Origin: Platerodrilus igneus
Lineage: Eukaryota; Arthropoda; Insecta; Coleoptera; Lycidae
NCBI GenBank assembly: GCA_036346225.1
Contig: JARFIW010001254.1
Coordinates: 593,001 to 657,000 of the forward strand
Reading direction: 5' to 3'
DNA: 64,000 bases
Below are positions 47,583 through 58,628 of the stretch, piece after piece. Within the stretch, counting starts at the first letter, position 1, and each line of letters starts with the position of its first letter. Both the position numbers and the translations under genes were made by a program. A model generated the notes under the pieces. That model did no database searches, was not told the origin of the DNA, and saw only the letters and a program-made list of their open reading frames with translations.

Positions 47583-48180
47583 GAATACGAAAAAATTGTT
47601 CTCTTATGTATTCTACAGAGTAGGGACGTATATTGCCGAAGATAGTCGAATATGTTGTTATCCGACCTAAGCGTACAGGGATTGCGCATCGACATATATC
47701 CGGATATATGTAGGATGTTAAGTTAGGGTGAAATTGCCCCATAGGGCAATTTCACCCTCTTCATATGACCACATGACCACATGACCATATGACCACATGA
47801 CCATATGACCACATGACCACATAACCATATGACCTAATTGCTTTTAATGAGTTTTCTCATTAAAATCCATTAACACTAATTGCTTTTGATGAGTTTTCCA
47901 TTAAAAACCAAGTGTGGACCTAGGTTAGATAAAGGAAAAACTAATAGGTTGGGTCAGCGCCGCGGCGCGTAACTAATTTTCCTTTATGTCATGTGGTGCA
48001 TGTGGTCATGTGTCATATGTCATGTGAGGTTGCCTATGGGGCAATTTCACTAACAACATCTACATATATCCGGATATTGTCGATGCCATCCTGTCGGCTT
48101 GGTCGGATAACAACATATTCGACATATCTATCGGCAATATGTCTCCCTGTAGAATACAGTAAGAATCAATTTTCGTATTT
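47583..48180. repeat. Inner inverted repeat and axis of the palindrome
   Basis: The left part 47583-47833 pairs with 47987-48180, sharing GTATTCTACAG, CGAATATGTTGTTATCCGACC and ATATCCGGATAT in mirror order. At the axis, ATAAAGGAAAAACTAATAG (47929-47947) pairs with 47970-47987 around the perfect palindrome GCGCCGCGGCGC (47957-47968). About 95 extra bases (47834-47928), including two copies of a TAATTGCTTTTRATGAGTTTT motif, occur only on the left. No coding sequence. Confidence 0.85.
47762..47833. repeat. 8-bp tandem repeat AYATGACC, nine units
   Basis: Nine consecutive units alternating ATATGACC and ACATGACC, with one ACATAACC, lie next to the palindrome axis. A shorter degenerate mirror version lies at about 47990-48030. 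The position at the axis, if the axis was once an end, suggests a terminal or replication-related repeat. Confidence 0.8.
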
Positions 48181-51100
48181 CGGGTTGTACAAGTTGTATG
48201 CATTTGGGTTAGTAAGAAAGACTCTTTAGTTATGTAGGTGTTCTTGCAGAAAAGGATGGTACTAAATCCGTATACTTTTTAAAAGGTTATTCTAAAACGT
48301 ATTTATCAAAATGGCAGATAACAAAGACGAACTAAGGAATGCGGGTTTCGTAACCTTGGCGTACACCACACGCAAAGGGGTTCCGCTAAACATTGTATAT
48401 TTGCCTAGTAAAGAACCTTCGGATCATTTAAAACCGAGGGTCTTACAACCTATAACAACCATATATTCCCAAAAGTGGTGGAATGCAACTACCAACGGTG
48501 TGTGGGAGAAAAGGATTTCCCAATACCGACAAGAAGAAGTCGATCAAGCAACAAGATACGTATGCAGGATATAGTGGAAAGCTGCGATTAAAAGATTGTC
48601 ACAAGCTGCAAGAATTACACGAAGGAATGGATCTGGTTTCGGCGGAATCAAAGACTTTAAATATAGAGGCAAACTTCGGTACATTTTACAATTCGAAAAC
48701 CTAGACGGTCTTTATGTATCAAACTATTGGTTAGAAAAGGAGATAGAAGACTTGGTGTCGATTTAAATTTTAAGCTGCGAATAAAATTAGATAAAATTAA
48801 AACCACTGCAAACAAACATAAAGAAAGGACTGTCTTCTGTGTATAACTTTGTATTAAAATTAAGTTTAAATAACTCCATGCTTGGCATTAAATATTTTTA
48901 AATTTGTTATGTATAATGTTAGAATAAACATTTTATAATAGTATATAACATTGTTCTTTATTTATAAAAGGCTGTGACGTTACCCGAAATAGCACTCGCA
49001 CAGAGAGGGGTGCGCATGGGCAGCGAGCATGGGCAGGTGCGTACGCGCAGGGTGCATGGGCAGGTGTGCATGCGCAGGGTGCTCATGGGCTGGGATGTGT
49101 CTGGGTGTACACGAGGAAGCGGATGTTAACAGTCACCAAGCATCCAATTCTTTATTTGGATGGTATCGAGTACTTGCCTGCGTATGTACCCGGAGTAAAA
49201 GAATACGATTTGCATACGCAGTTTATTAATAAAATTAGTTTATCGAGGGAAGATGACAAAAGGTACATCATTCCTAATAGTACAACAATCTACGCATGGG
49301 AGTGTAAAGATATAAGATTGTTGTTTATATTTGTATGGATTTTGTAAATCTATTGTATATATTAGTTTTAAGATTCCATAATTTTTAAGTTCTTCTCCCA
49401 CCTTCCAAATCCTTCCGGCTTCTATCCTGGTTGACAGAGTATACGTGTTATCTCCACGTGGTATTCGCGGGACACGGCGGTTTTAGATTTCTCGGGAGAT
49501 GGTTGGCTAAGGCATATGTCTTGGGTAGCGAAAAAGGTTTTAAAAATGGTGTTAAATAAAGATGAGCAAAATTAGTGATTTGGGTCTTTAAAACGCATAA
49601 CTTTGTATGGGTGGTCCTATTTAAAACCTATTTACAGATTTGGGATCCCTAGAAAATTTAATATTAGTTGATGCCTAGCAAAATATATTTATCTTAAAAG
49701 AGTGACTACCCTGCGTATAATAAATACAATATAACACTTGTCAACAAAAAGTTGTAGGAAAATTAAAGACGTATTTAATGGGGGTCCAGTATTAGAATTT
49801 GTTGGTAGTAATGTTAAGTCCTACTGTATTGTAGGCGAGAAAGATACGATTAAAAAGATTAAAGGGTCTCACGAATTGTAGTTAAGTAAAACCGAGGGTC
49901 TTACAACCTATAACGAGCATATACTCAAAAGGGTAGACATGCAACTACGCAGCAGTGCGCGGAAGAATAAGAATTCTCCAATAAGAAATTAAAGTTTTCA
50001 TGTACGTAGCACCAGTCATTGGGTAACGGTAGAAATGTGGAACCTATAAAGACGATTATTAATTATGGTTTAGAAAAATAGTAGTTTTCGTGGACTAAAT
50101 AAAATAGCTTAGACTGGTTAATGTATATGACTACATATTCTCGTACATATCCACAAACATCTGCTTACGTCCACAATGGCGATACCGGTAGTTTTTGTTT
50201 AACAAATAGTAGGAAAGATACGTCAGGTGTTAGTGCGTGGAAGCCCATAGGATCGTTGGATTCAAAAAGAACGGTGCAGCGGGATGTATGGTAGTCTCCG
50301 TTAGAATAATCGAAAGTGGTTAATCAATTGTATTAGATGTTTAAATAAGCGAAAGTGTAAAGGCCTACATAAACAAAAATTTAATTATCCGACAAAAAGT
50401 GCGCGATGTGCTACACTTATAAAGAAAGTATGGAATGGTGCTTTTAGCGGCCCTACCTGCAAAAAGGGCGACTGACTTTTCAAGCAACTACAAGAATAGC
50501 AGTAGCGCAGAGAAGGGATATGCATGTATTATACAGTTGCTACAAAATATGTTAGTTTACGCGTAGCCGGATGTGTAATTGATCACGACTTAAAGATCCT
50601 CGGAGGTTTAAAAATTCTCGGCCTATTGTCGTTTGAAAAATGTTTGTAAATTATCAGAACAGGAGCGGGTCGAAGTTTAAGTTAGATGGATGATTGACTG
50701 AGTTTTTTCTACCTTTTACGAGGGAATTGGAAGTTGACAGACATCGAGCATCTAATTCTCTATTTGGACGATATCAAGTACTTACCGGTTCTAGAAATCA
50801 TAACGTGCGGCCGACCGCTATGCAAAAGTGTAAAAGCCTACAGAAGCAAAATTTAATCATCAGACGAAAAAGTGCGCGATGTGCTATAGAAAGTATAAAA
50901 AAAATGGTGCTTGCTTCGGTCCTAACAGTAAAAAGGAGAGTGACTTTTTCTAGCAATTACAAGAATAGCAGTAGCGCGGCGAAGGGGTATGCATGTATTA
51001 TACAGCGCATTGTTGCTATAAAATATGTTAGTTTACGAGAAGCTCGAACGTGCACAAATTAAATTTTAATCTATAATTAACCACGGTCGTAAAAATGGGA

Positions 51101-51674
51101 AATTAATGGTTAATTTTAATACTGCTAAGCATATACTTTCGCTCGGTGATTCATTTAGAAAATATTCAAGCCCACCATTTCCTAAAATATGACGTAGAAG
51201 TTATTTAAAATTAAATTGCTTTATTAGTAAGTATCCTGTAGACAACAAGTTGGTATTTCCTTAGTAATGGTTTAAAGTGTTTTTATTAAGTTTTTGGTTA
51301 TAGTAGCACTGCATCTTCTACAGCACGACTTGCAGACAATTTGTGTGCGTGTTATATCACCCTTTTGGATTTTTAATATGCACGCGATCCGTATAACATG
51401 GAAGACGTTTCCGATGTTTCTACTAACGGCATTCGCACCATCGACGATGCGACCCAGGTGCATGCATTGGCGCTAAATGTATTGGACGAGCAGCAAGGAT
51501 TATGACCTCATTTAGTCCCCTGCTGAATCCTCAACTTCGTTCGGGTGTCTTCGGAAACTTTCGGTTTGCATTCTATAGGGTACATAAAGCCGGTGCGCGA
51601 GAGTAAACTCTTTAGTTATAAGTTAGTTCGCTTACAAGTCAAGTCTTATAGTGCGGATTTTGTTTTGTACTAAA

Positions 51675-52450
51675 ATGGTACCTGCAAACGTTTTTAAATG
51701 CGAGCCGTGTCACGTCTACTTTACCAGAAGGGATGCTCTCAAACGGCATCAGAATAAATGTTGTGGTGTAACATCGTCCGGTTGCTTATACATCCGTCTG
51801 CAGCAAAGTACTTAAACTGTGGGACTTGCGGTATCGCTTTTACGAGAATGGGCAACTTACAGCGACACAAGGAAAACAGCACGGCATGTCATTAAGCCGT
51901 AAACGTTCAGCTCCGCCAGCTGTTAAAGGGTCTTGTACGAAACAACCACGAATTATGTGTAAAGTATGCGATTTTGAAATGGAAAACTACGTATGCCGCA
52001 CATTTAAGGAGCAACAGACATAAAATGCATCAGTTACCGCTACTAGCGACGATGGTGTAGAAATGGTTAGCACTGCGTTTAACAACCGTATGGCTAGCTA
52101 TCGCATAAAGAACGCCAGTGTCGACGATGGGAGTGCCTGAGTTTCTTTGGAAGCAGAAAGAGCGATTTATTCGATTAATAAATGAAAAAGAATACAACAT
52201 ACAGCAGTAAAAGTCTATTGCTAACTCAACGGCGTTTACATCAAAATGGGGGAAGAGGCTACCGATGTGAAATCCTTTAACACAAAAATGTGGTTATAAC
52301 GTCTTCTAGTAATCTGGAAAATATGTACGAGGTCCTAAGCGAAACCATAAGAACAAAATCAGAGGAATTTGAAACATGCGGTTCCGGTTGGTCTTTGGAA
52401 AAGGTGCTCTATTTAGAAATAAATATTAATAAGTATAAGCCGATATGAGC
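51675..52450 (+). pseudogene. PolB N-terminal zinc-finger fragment, right arm
   Basis: Mirror copy of the fragment at 41606-42398. It reads from ATG at about 51675 through two C2H2 fingers, has a frame change near 51780, and shows a third finger with the C-x2-C near 51958. It ends with the LEININKY motif near 52430, just before non-coding sequence. The polymerase core is absent here too, so both arms inherited the same truncation. Confidence 0.65.
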
Positions 52451-52639
52451 TCTATGTTAAGAATAAAAAATTGTAAATATGTATTTAGAAATGTGGTTTA
52501 CAAATTTAAACTGTCTTAGTAAAAATTGTTTGTAATAAAAAGTTTTAAGAATTGTTTCTAGATTTTCTTTTAGGTATGAGCCGCAGGAAATTTATAATTT
52601 AGAGGGTGTGTGTAAAATTGTAAGGGTGGTTCTATTTTA

Positions 52640-53540
52640 AATCTGTTTACAGATTTGGATTCTACATAAAATTCTAGACTAACAAGATGTATTGCATGTA
52701 TAAAAAATTTATAAGGACCGTCAGAAATCGCTACCAGCAAAAAAAAATCTTAAAATGGGGGGTAGCTCTCTGGGGGATGGAGCTATCTAAAAAATTTAAA
52801 GAGATCTGGGTAGCTGAGAAAATTCTAATATTGATTGATACCAAGCAAGGTAGGTTTATCTCGTGGGTGGAAATGTGGAGAAAGATTTATCTCGCAGAGG
52901 GTATATGTGTAACTTTGCAGGGCGTGGTCCGATTTCAAATCTGTTTACAGATTCGGGATGTGCGTAAAATTTTAGACTAAGAAGATGTATCGCATGACTA
53001 GAAAAATTTTATAAGAACGCTCAAAAGTCGCTACAGGTAAGAAATCTTAAAATTGGGGTAGCTCCCTTGGGGATGGCGCAATCTAAAAAATTCCTAGAGA
53101 TTCGGGTAGCTGAGAAAAATCTAATGTTAATTAATACCAAACAAAATAGGTTTATCTCGAAAGATGCAATGGCTAGACGAAGAAAACTATTTGTTAGGTT
53201 TGCTTATAGAGCAAATAGCAAAATTAGAAGATCAGGACTTTAAAGGGGTATAACTTTGCAGGGCGTGGTCCGATTTCAAATCTGTTTACAGATTCGAATT
53301 CTGCGTAAAATTCTAAGCTAACAAGATGTATCGCATGACTAAAAAAAATTTATAAGAACGCTCAAAAGTCGCTACAGGTAAGAAATCTTAAAATTGGGGT
53401 AGCTCCCTGGGGGATGGTGCTATCTAAAAAATTCTTAGAAACTCGGGTAGCTGAGAAAATTCTAATATTAATTGATACCAAACAAGATAGGTTTATCTCG
53501 TGGGTGGAAATGTGGAGAAAGATTTATCTCGCGGGTGGAA
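52640..53540. repeat. Subterminal tandem repeats, right arm (about three units)
   Basis: Three copies of the roughly 300-base unit described for the left arm, each with AAATCTGTTTACAGATT. Within the middle copy, 53163-53250 reads open (MQWLDEENYLLGLLIEQ). It aligns with a non-coding part of the distant copy near 49545-49600, so the family's ancestral unit may have included the end of a gene. Confidence 0.65.
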
Positions 53541-53721
53541 AGAATGCGGGTGTGACGTAATCAAAATGGTTGGGGTAAAAAATTCCACAAGGAGTTCCAC
53601 AGGTAGAGAGTCACTCCACCACATTTCCTCCTTATGGGGATTTACATGTAAATTTGGGAGGAAATGTGGGATTCTGGAGGAAATGTGGGTCTGATTCGTC
53701 ACTAAATACTCTACTCTTATA

Positions 53722-54680
53722 CAAAGATTAAACAGCAGTAATAGAATTAGAGTAGGAACGTAGAGAAGTAAATATTAGAAAAGGGGTGATATAGGGATGT
53801 GCCCTATCCCCATCAATTTTTAACTTGTACATCAAAGAAGCAACGAATACTGTCAAATGCAGAAAGACATTTGGAAATATTTTACAAGGACAAAAGATTG
53901 ATGTGCTTAGATTTGCAGATGTTATAGCGGTATTAGCATCTAGCAAGGAAGGGTTAATAGCTGCTCTTAGTAAAATGGTAACAGTTCTAACAGAGAGATA
54001 CCGAATGAAAATTAACAAAAATAAAACTAAGGTACTAGTTTCCAAAAGAGGAGAAAATAAATTAAACTAGAATACAAATAGGTAATGAGAACTTACAAGA
54101 CGTTAAGCATTTCTGTTACCTAGGAACTCAAATAACACAAGATATAAAACAGAGATTAGCACAAGGTCGTGCTACAAATAACAAGAAAAAGTTATTAGTG
54201 TTTTCAAAGACAACAAACCTAGAAACAAGGAAAAGATTTCGTAAAACATATATCTGGAGCACAGCACTGTACGGCTGTGAAACCTGGACAGTAGGAGAAG
54301 CGGACAGGAAGAAGATAGAAGCCTTTGAAATTTGGTGATACAAACGTCTGATGAAGAAATCATGGACAGATAAAGTTAAATACAAAGAGGTACTAGAAAT
54401 GGCAGAGAAAGAAAAAAGTATGTAAAAAACAGTAAAAAATAGGAGAGGTAAGATGATAGGCAACTAAGGCATGAGAGAATAGTGCGGAATATATTAGAAG
54501 CAGAGATAGGAAAAAAGGGAGGCAGAGGAAGATCTAGATTAGACTATTGCACACAGATAGTGAAAGATGTAGGCTGTATGAATTTCAGCGAAATATGCAG
54601 ACTAGCGCAGAATGGAAATCAATGGAGGTATGCATCCAACCAATTGGAAGATGTAAAACCTAATGACGAAAAATAACTGT
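53722..54680 (+). pseudogene. LINE 2: reverse transcriptase, 3' part after the Polinton insertion
   Basis: It directly continues the LINE frame cut at 40675. SLY at the left border is followed, after removing the insertion and one CTTATA copy, by K, D and a stop, then TAVIELE. GCALSPSIFNLYI and DVLRFADVIAVLASS hold the RT catalytic region, with the second catalytic Asp replaced by Val. The C-terminal end at 54482-54676 has GGRGRSRLDY and NGNQWRYASNQ, typical of this LINE group. Several stops are present. Confidence 0.9.
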
Positions 54681-55720
54681 AATTAAACCTGATGATTATT
54701 ACAAGCAACTATAGGTATTGGTTTTACAATATTCTTAACTAAAATTGTGCGAAAGGATTTACTGGAAAACTATTAATTCAGCAAATGGTTAACTGTTGGG
54801 GGATTCTTGGCTGCCACAGGCTGCTAAACCCCTTCACATACCAGTGAATCTTGGTGAATAATTTGGAAACAACAGAAGGGTACCAAGCTGTATCTAGGCT
54901 GTGGGAATTTCAGGAAACGGTGTATGCTAGCTCAGAATAAAAAGAAGTGAAGGTACGCGTCCAATCAGTTTCAAAACGGAAAACCCAACGACGAAAAAAA
55001 TAATTACACTTAAATCTGATGATGTTGGTTTTGAAATATTTTCAACTGGTGTTGATTGTGCAAAAGAATGTATTGGCAAACTAGTAATTCGGCAAATATT
55101 TAAGTGTTAGGGGATCGTGGTAGCCGTAGGCTGCTTAACCCCTTTCACATACTACTGAATTTTGGGGAAATAGGGTTTATATTTATAAACAATAGAGAAG
55201 GGTCCGAACTTCATTTAACAAAAAAGAGCAGCTGCTATGTTTGAAGACAACAAACATAGAAACAATAAGAAAATTGTTGAAAGCATATGTGTGAAGCACA
55301 GCACAGTATGTCTATGAAATAGAGGCAGTAGGAGAAGCAGACAGAAAAACTGTAGAAGCCTTTTGGAATATTGTGCTTCAGATGTATGAAGATGATAGCA
55401 TGGACAGACAAAGTTAATAACAAAAAGGTTATAGAAATAGTAGGGGAATAAAGATATCTGTGGAAAAAATAGGAGAAATAGACGGGCAGGATACGTTCTA
55501 GGGCATTTTTGGAGAATAGTGCAGAATATATTACAAGTAGAGATAGGAAAAAGGAGGTAGAGGTAGACATAGATCAGAGTATTGCACAGGGTAGTGAAAG
55601 TGCAGACTGTGAAAATTTCATGGGAATGCGTAGGTTAGCATAGAATAGGAAACAATGAAGGTACGCGTCTAACCAGTTTCAGGACTGGAGACCTAATGAA
55701 GATGATGAAACAAAACAATC
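54681..55720 (+). repeat. Tandem repeats of the LINE 3' end
   Basis: A 3' untranslated unit containing GGCTGCTAAACCCCTTCACATA recurs at about 54795 and 55105. A further frame-broken copy of the LINE C-terminus (55230-55720) follows, ending in the same ACCAGTTTCAGGA...GGAGACC text. This is probably a chain of partial duplications or tandem 5'-truncated insertions. Confidence 0.65.
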
Positions 55721-58320
55721 CGCAATAAAATCGGATCATTCGCTTAAAAACTACGATGGCACTGAACGCACAGACAGAAGACGCCATATACAGCCAGAGG
55801 CTTCAAACTTATAACGCCACTCTTCTTTGGTCTGAAATTAAAAGTTGTTGAATTTGAGAGTCGCTGACTGAGGTCTTTAAAAAAATCAAAATAAAAACAA
55901 TCTAGCACAAAAATCTTTGAAAAAAGAGACAGTGTATTTCTACCTAAAAACTGCATTTACTTTGAACACGGACAAATACGTTTGAAAAAATTTAAGAATC
56001 ACAGATTAAGCTTTCGATTAAGTTGAAAAACTAGTGGTACGATTTAAAAAAAGAAAACTAATACGTTTTATTTTGGAACATATCGTCGTTGCACGTGTAA
56101 CATCTGTCATGTGCACAATTTCTAAATTTACTTTTATCGGTTTAATGTGAGGAGGAGTGGTCAGTCTATGGGACAGTAATACCTGCTATGTGATATAAAT
56201 ATTTTTAAAGTAATAATTCAAATCTGCCATGTGAGCAAAGAAAAATGTTAACCTTGTAACATCAGCCATGTGACATGCCAGCACATGACAGGTATATTCC
56301 TATAGTATTCTGTTCTGCTTTACACACATTATAATTTGAATAAGGGCCGCTATACTTGCGGCCACGTCCCCAATGCTCCACCCGGAGGTACTACATTGGG
56401 TTTAAACGCAAAAATAACCGTGCTTCTTATTAATCCTAACTTCATAATTAATTCTGCTTTACACACAGCAGACATTTAAATAGTATTGATAACTGTTGTT
56501 AAGGCGTATTTCTTGTTATTATGTAAACCCGCCTTTAGCTATGCAGTGAACGAGGGGTTTACATCCCTTCCTCGACTTGTAGCGAGGAGTAGTCCATAGG
56601 TTACATAAGTTAGTATAAATGTGCCACTTCCTGTTTATAAATTGTTGGCGTCTTTTTTCACCATCTGGGCGGATAGTGTTAATACTAACTATGAAATTAT
56701 AGAAATGGTTTGCATCTAGACTGTACTTAAAAGGTAAAAAATCCTGCTATGGTTCATATCTAAGATAGCACTTAAAATTGATTTTAAAGCTTATTGAAGC
56801 AAAAATTTATATTTTCATATTTCATTAAAACAAAAACTACATATTTTATATATGCATGTAGGTTTTTAGTAAAACTGAAAATATAAACTTGTGCATCAAC
56901 TAAGTATTTTAAGAAATGAAAAACATAATTTTTCCAAAAAATATATTATTGGTTTATACATACATGTATGGGAAAAACTGATTTAAAGTATGACAAATGC
57001 ATAGAATACAGGTCACGGATATACAAATTTAAAAAACTAAATCTGTCCCATGCATTGCAAAGTAACAAAACTTAAACCTATGCTTGTTCAAACAATCATC
57101 GAAGATTCAAGTATTACAAACAAAATTCTTAAAGATTACATCCAGTAGGAAAAGTCCATCCTTCAGATCAACTATATTAACTATTAAATCAAAATGCAGT
57201 AGATTTTATGTTTTAGATTGATACACCTAGAATTTTTAATTTTTTTCCAAAACATTTGCACCATTCTATAAATTTAAAGATATTTAAGATCTTAAAACTA
57301 TGTTTAATAAAATGCAGAACCAAGCGCAGAATTTCATGATTTTGTAATCTTGATACTTATCCAATATCTACTTATTACTCAACATTATACACTGCATTTC
57401 GTAAGTTAGGAATATTATTAAAAAAACCGCATATCCAGACGAGAAGTACAATAAATACATATTAAAAAAAAGATTGACATGTTTATTAAATAAATCTAAC
57501 AAAACAATATTTAGGTGTTCCCATTTAAGAAACAGAAATCACTGAAATCACCTACATAAGAGGTAAAAATTGACATGAACGACACGAAAAAATTGACGTA
57601 CTACAAACTTAATACAAGCAGACCAATAGAACAGATTGGCATCTCGTGCCTGTAATTAGTGTTAAAATTTTCCAGAAGTAGTTGTTTCTTATTGTAATCT
57701 ACTTTTTAATAAATGATGTCTATAATATAAACACAAAAACTTAAGAAAAGCACAGATAGAGAAGCTGGAATCGTATTATTTGAGCTATCGCTCGGATATA
57801 GATACAAAAAAAAACATTAACTATCGTTTGTTACCAGCAAGGAAGTTTTTCTGTTATAACTACATTTGATTTTTATCAATAACCAAAAAAATCATTTTCC
57901 AATGCAACATCAGTAATCAAAAACTACCAATATCCCTAAATTTATGAAGAACAATTTATATTTAAAAGTAGTTGGCCATGTAAAAGCTATGCTTTTGTGA
58001 GAGCTTGTTTATTGATTTCATGAATCAGTTCTACGAATTACTCTACAAATTATGGATTAATTATTATTATTATTAACACAATTTTGCGTCTAGAAAGAAA
58101 TGCAATAATGAATCAAGCAAAATTTCTACTAACATGGAAGCCTACACTTATATTCTGTAATATGGTTATATCCTGATGTTCCTTTATAACTTGCATGTCA
58201 GTGATCCAATTTTTATGCAGTGCTCTTGCTTGTTTAAATACATCTACATGTATACTTACAGTATATACATTAATCAGGTTCTAAGTTCTATCATTACAAT
58301 CGTTACCAATTTCTCTATAA
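55721..58320. other. AT-rich intergenic sequence
   Basis: No gene recognised. Small items only: repeated CATCTGCCATGTG-like words at 56095-56300; the SINE-tail-like hairpin at 56372-56402; a 10-bp inverted repeat ATGTAAACCC/GGGTTTACAT near 56519-56563; and ATTATTATT near 58062. Confidence 0.45.
56372..56402. repeat. Isolated SINE-tail hairpin
   Basis: CCCAATGCTCCACCCGGAGG followed by TACTACATTGGG is an imperfect hairpin that also ends both SINE copies (near 7916-7945 and 8227-8255). Here it stands without any tRNA head. It is either a 5'-truncated SINE or an independently spread module. Confidence 0.5.
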
Positions 58321-58628
58321 CTATAAAAATATGTTGTGATGCTTAAAACCAATACTAAAATTTCTAACATATTTATAAGACTTGAAGTTTCTCAAATTTT
58401 CAGTAACATTGGAAATTGTAATATAGTTACTAATAAAAAAATCCAATGGAAATCTATATTTACATCTAGTTCTTAGAATTCCTTTTTTCTTATTAATTTC
58501 TAAAGCTTTCTTATACAAATTGCAACTAGTTGCTGATATTCTACTATCTTTGCCGGTCATAATTGAATTAACTGCTTTACAAAAATTGAAAACACATAAA
58601 TTAATTACAAATCTAATAATTAAATTCA

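Larger units (their letters stand above)
40676..53715. mobile_element. Polinton/Maverick-type element, near-complete palindrome (13,040 bp)
   Basis: Both ends start AGTAGAGTATTTAGTGACGA in inverted orientation and are flanked by a perfect 6-bp target duplication CTTATA (40670-40675 and 53716-53721). A 5'-AG end with a 6-bp duplication is the Polinton signature. Both arms carry a zinc-finger PolB N-terminal fragment of the arthropod Maverick type. The arms extend inward for more than 5 kb (40676-45851 against 48181-53715), then for a further inner block (47583-47833 against 47987-48180). The left arm also has 1731 bp missing from the right. No integrase, packaging ATPase, protease, capsid or PolB catalytic core is seen, so it is non-autonomous. 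Confidence 0.85.
48181..53715. repeat. Right outer inverted arm of the Polinton-type element
   Basis: Mirror of 40676-45851. The coding pieces are in plus orientation and more broken: the 3' part of the unknown gene at 48181-48900 and the 49066-49347 and 50694-51062 remnants. The arm joins the inner repeat directly at 48180/48181, where the left arm has 1731 more bases, so the right arm has suffered an internal deletion. Confidence 0.88.

Noticed and set aside
47762..47833. Short repeated units suggesting a CRISPR-like array
   Set aside because: The units are 8 bp with no spacers and lie in a eukaryotic transposon. It is a simple tandem repeat.
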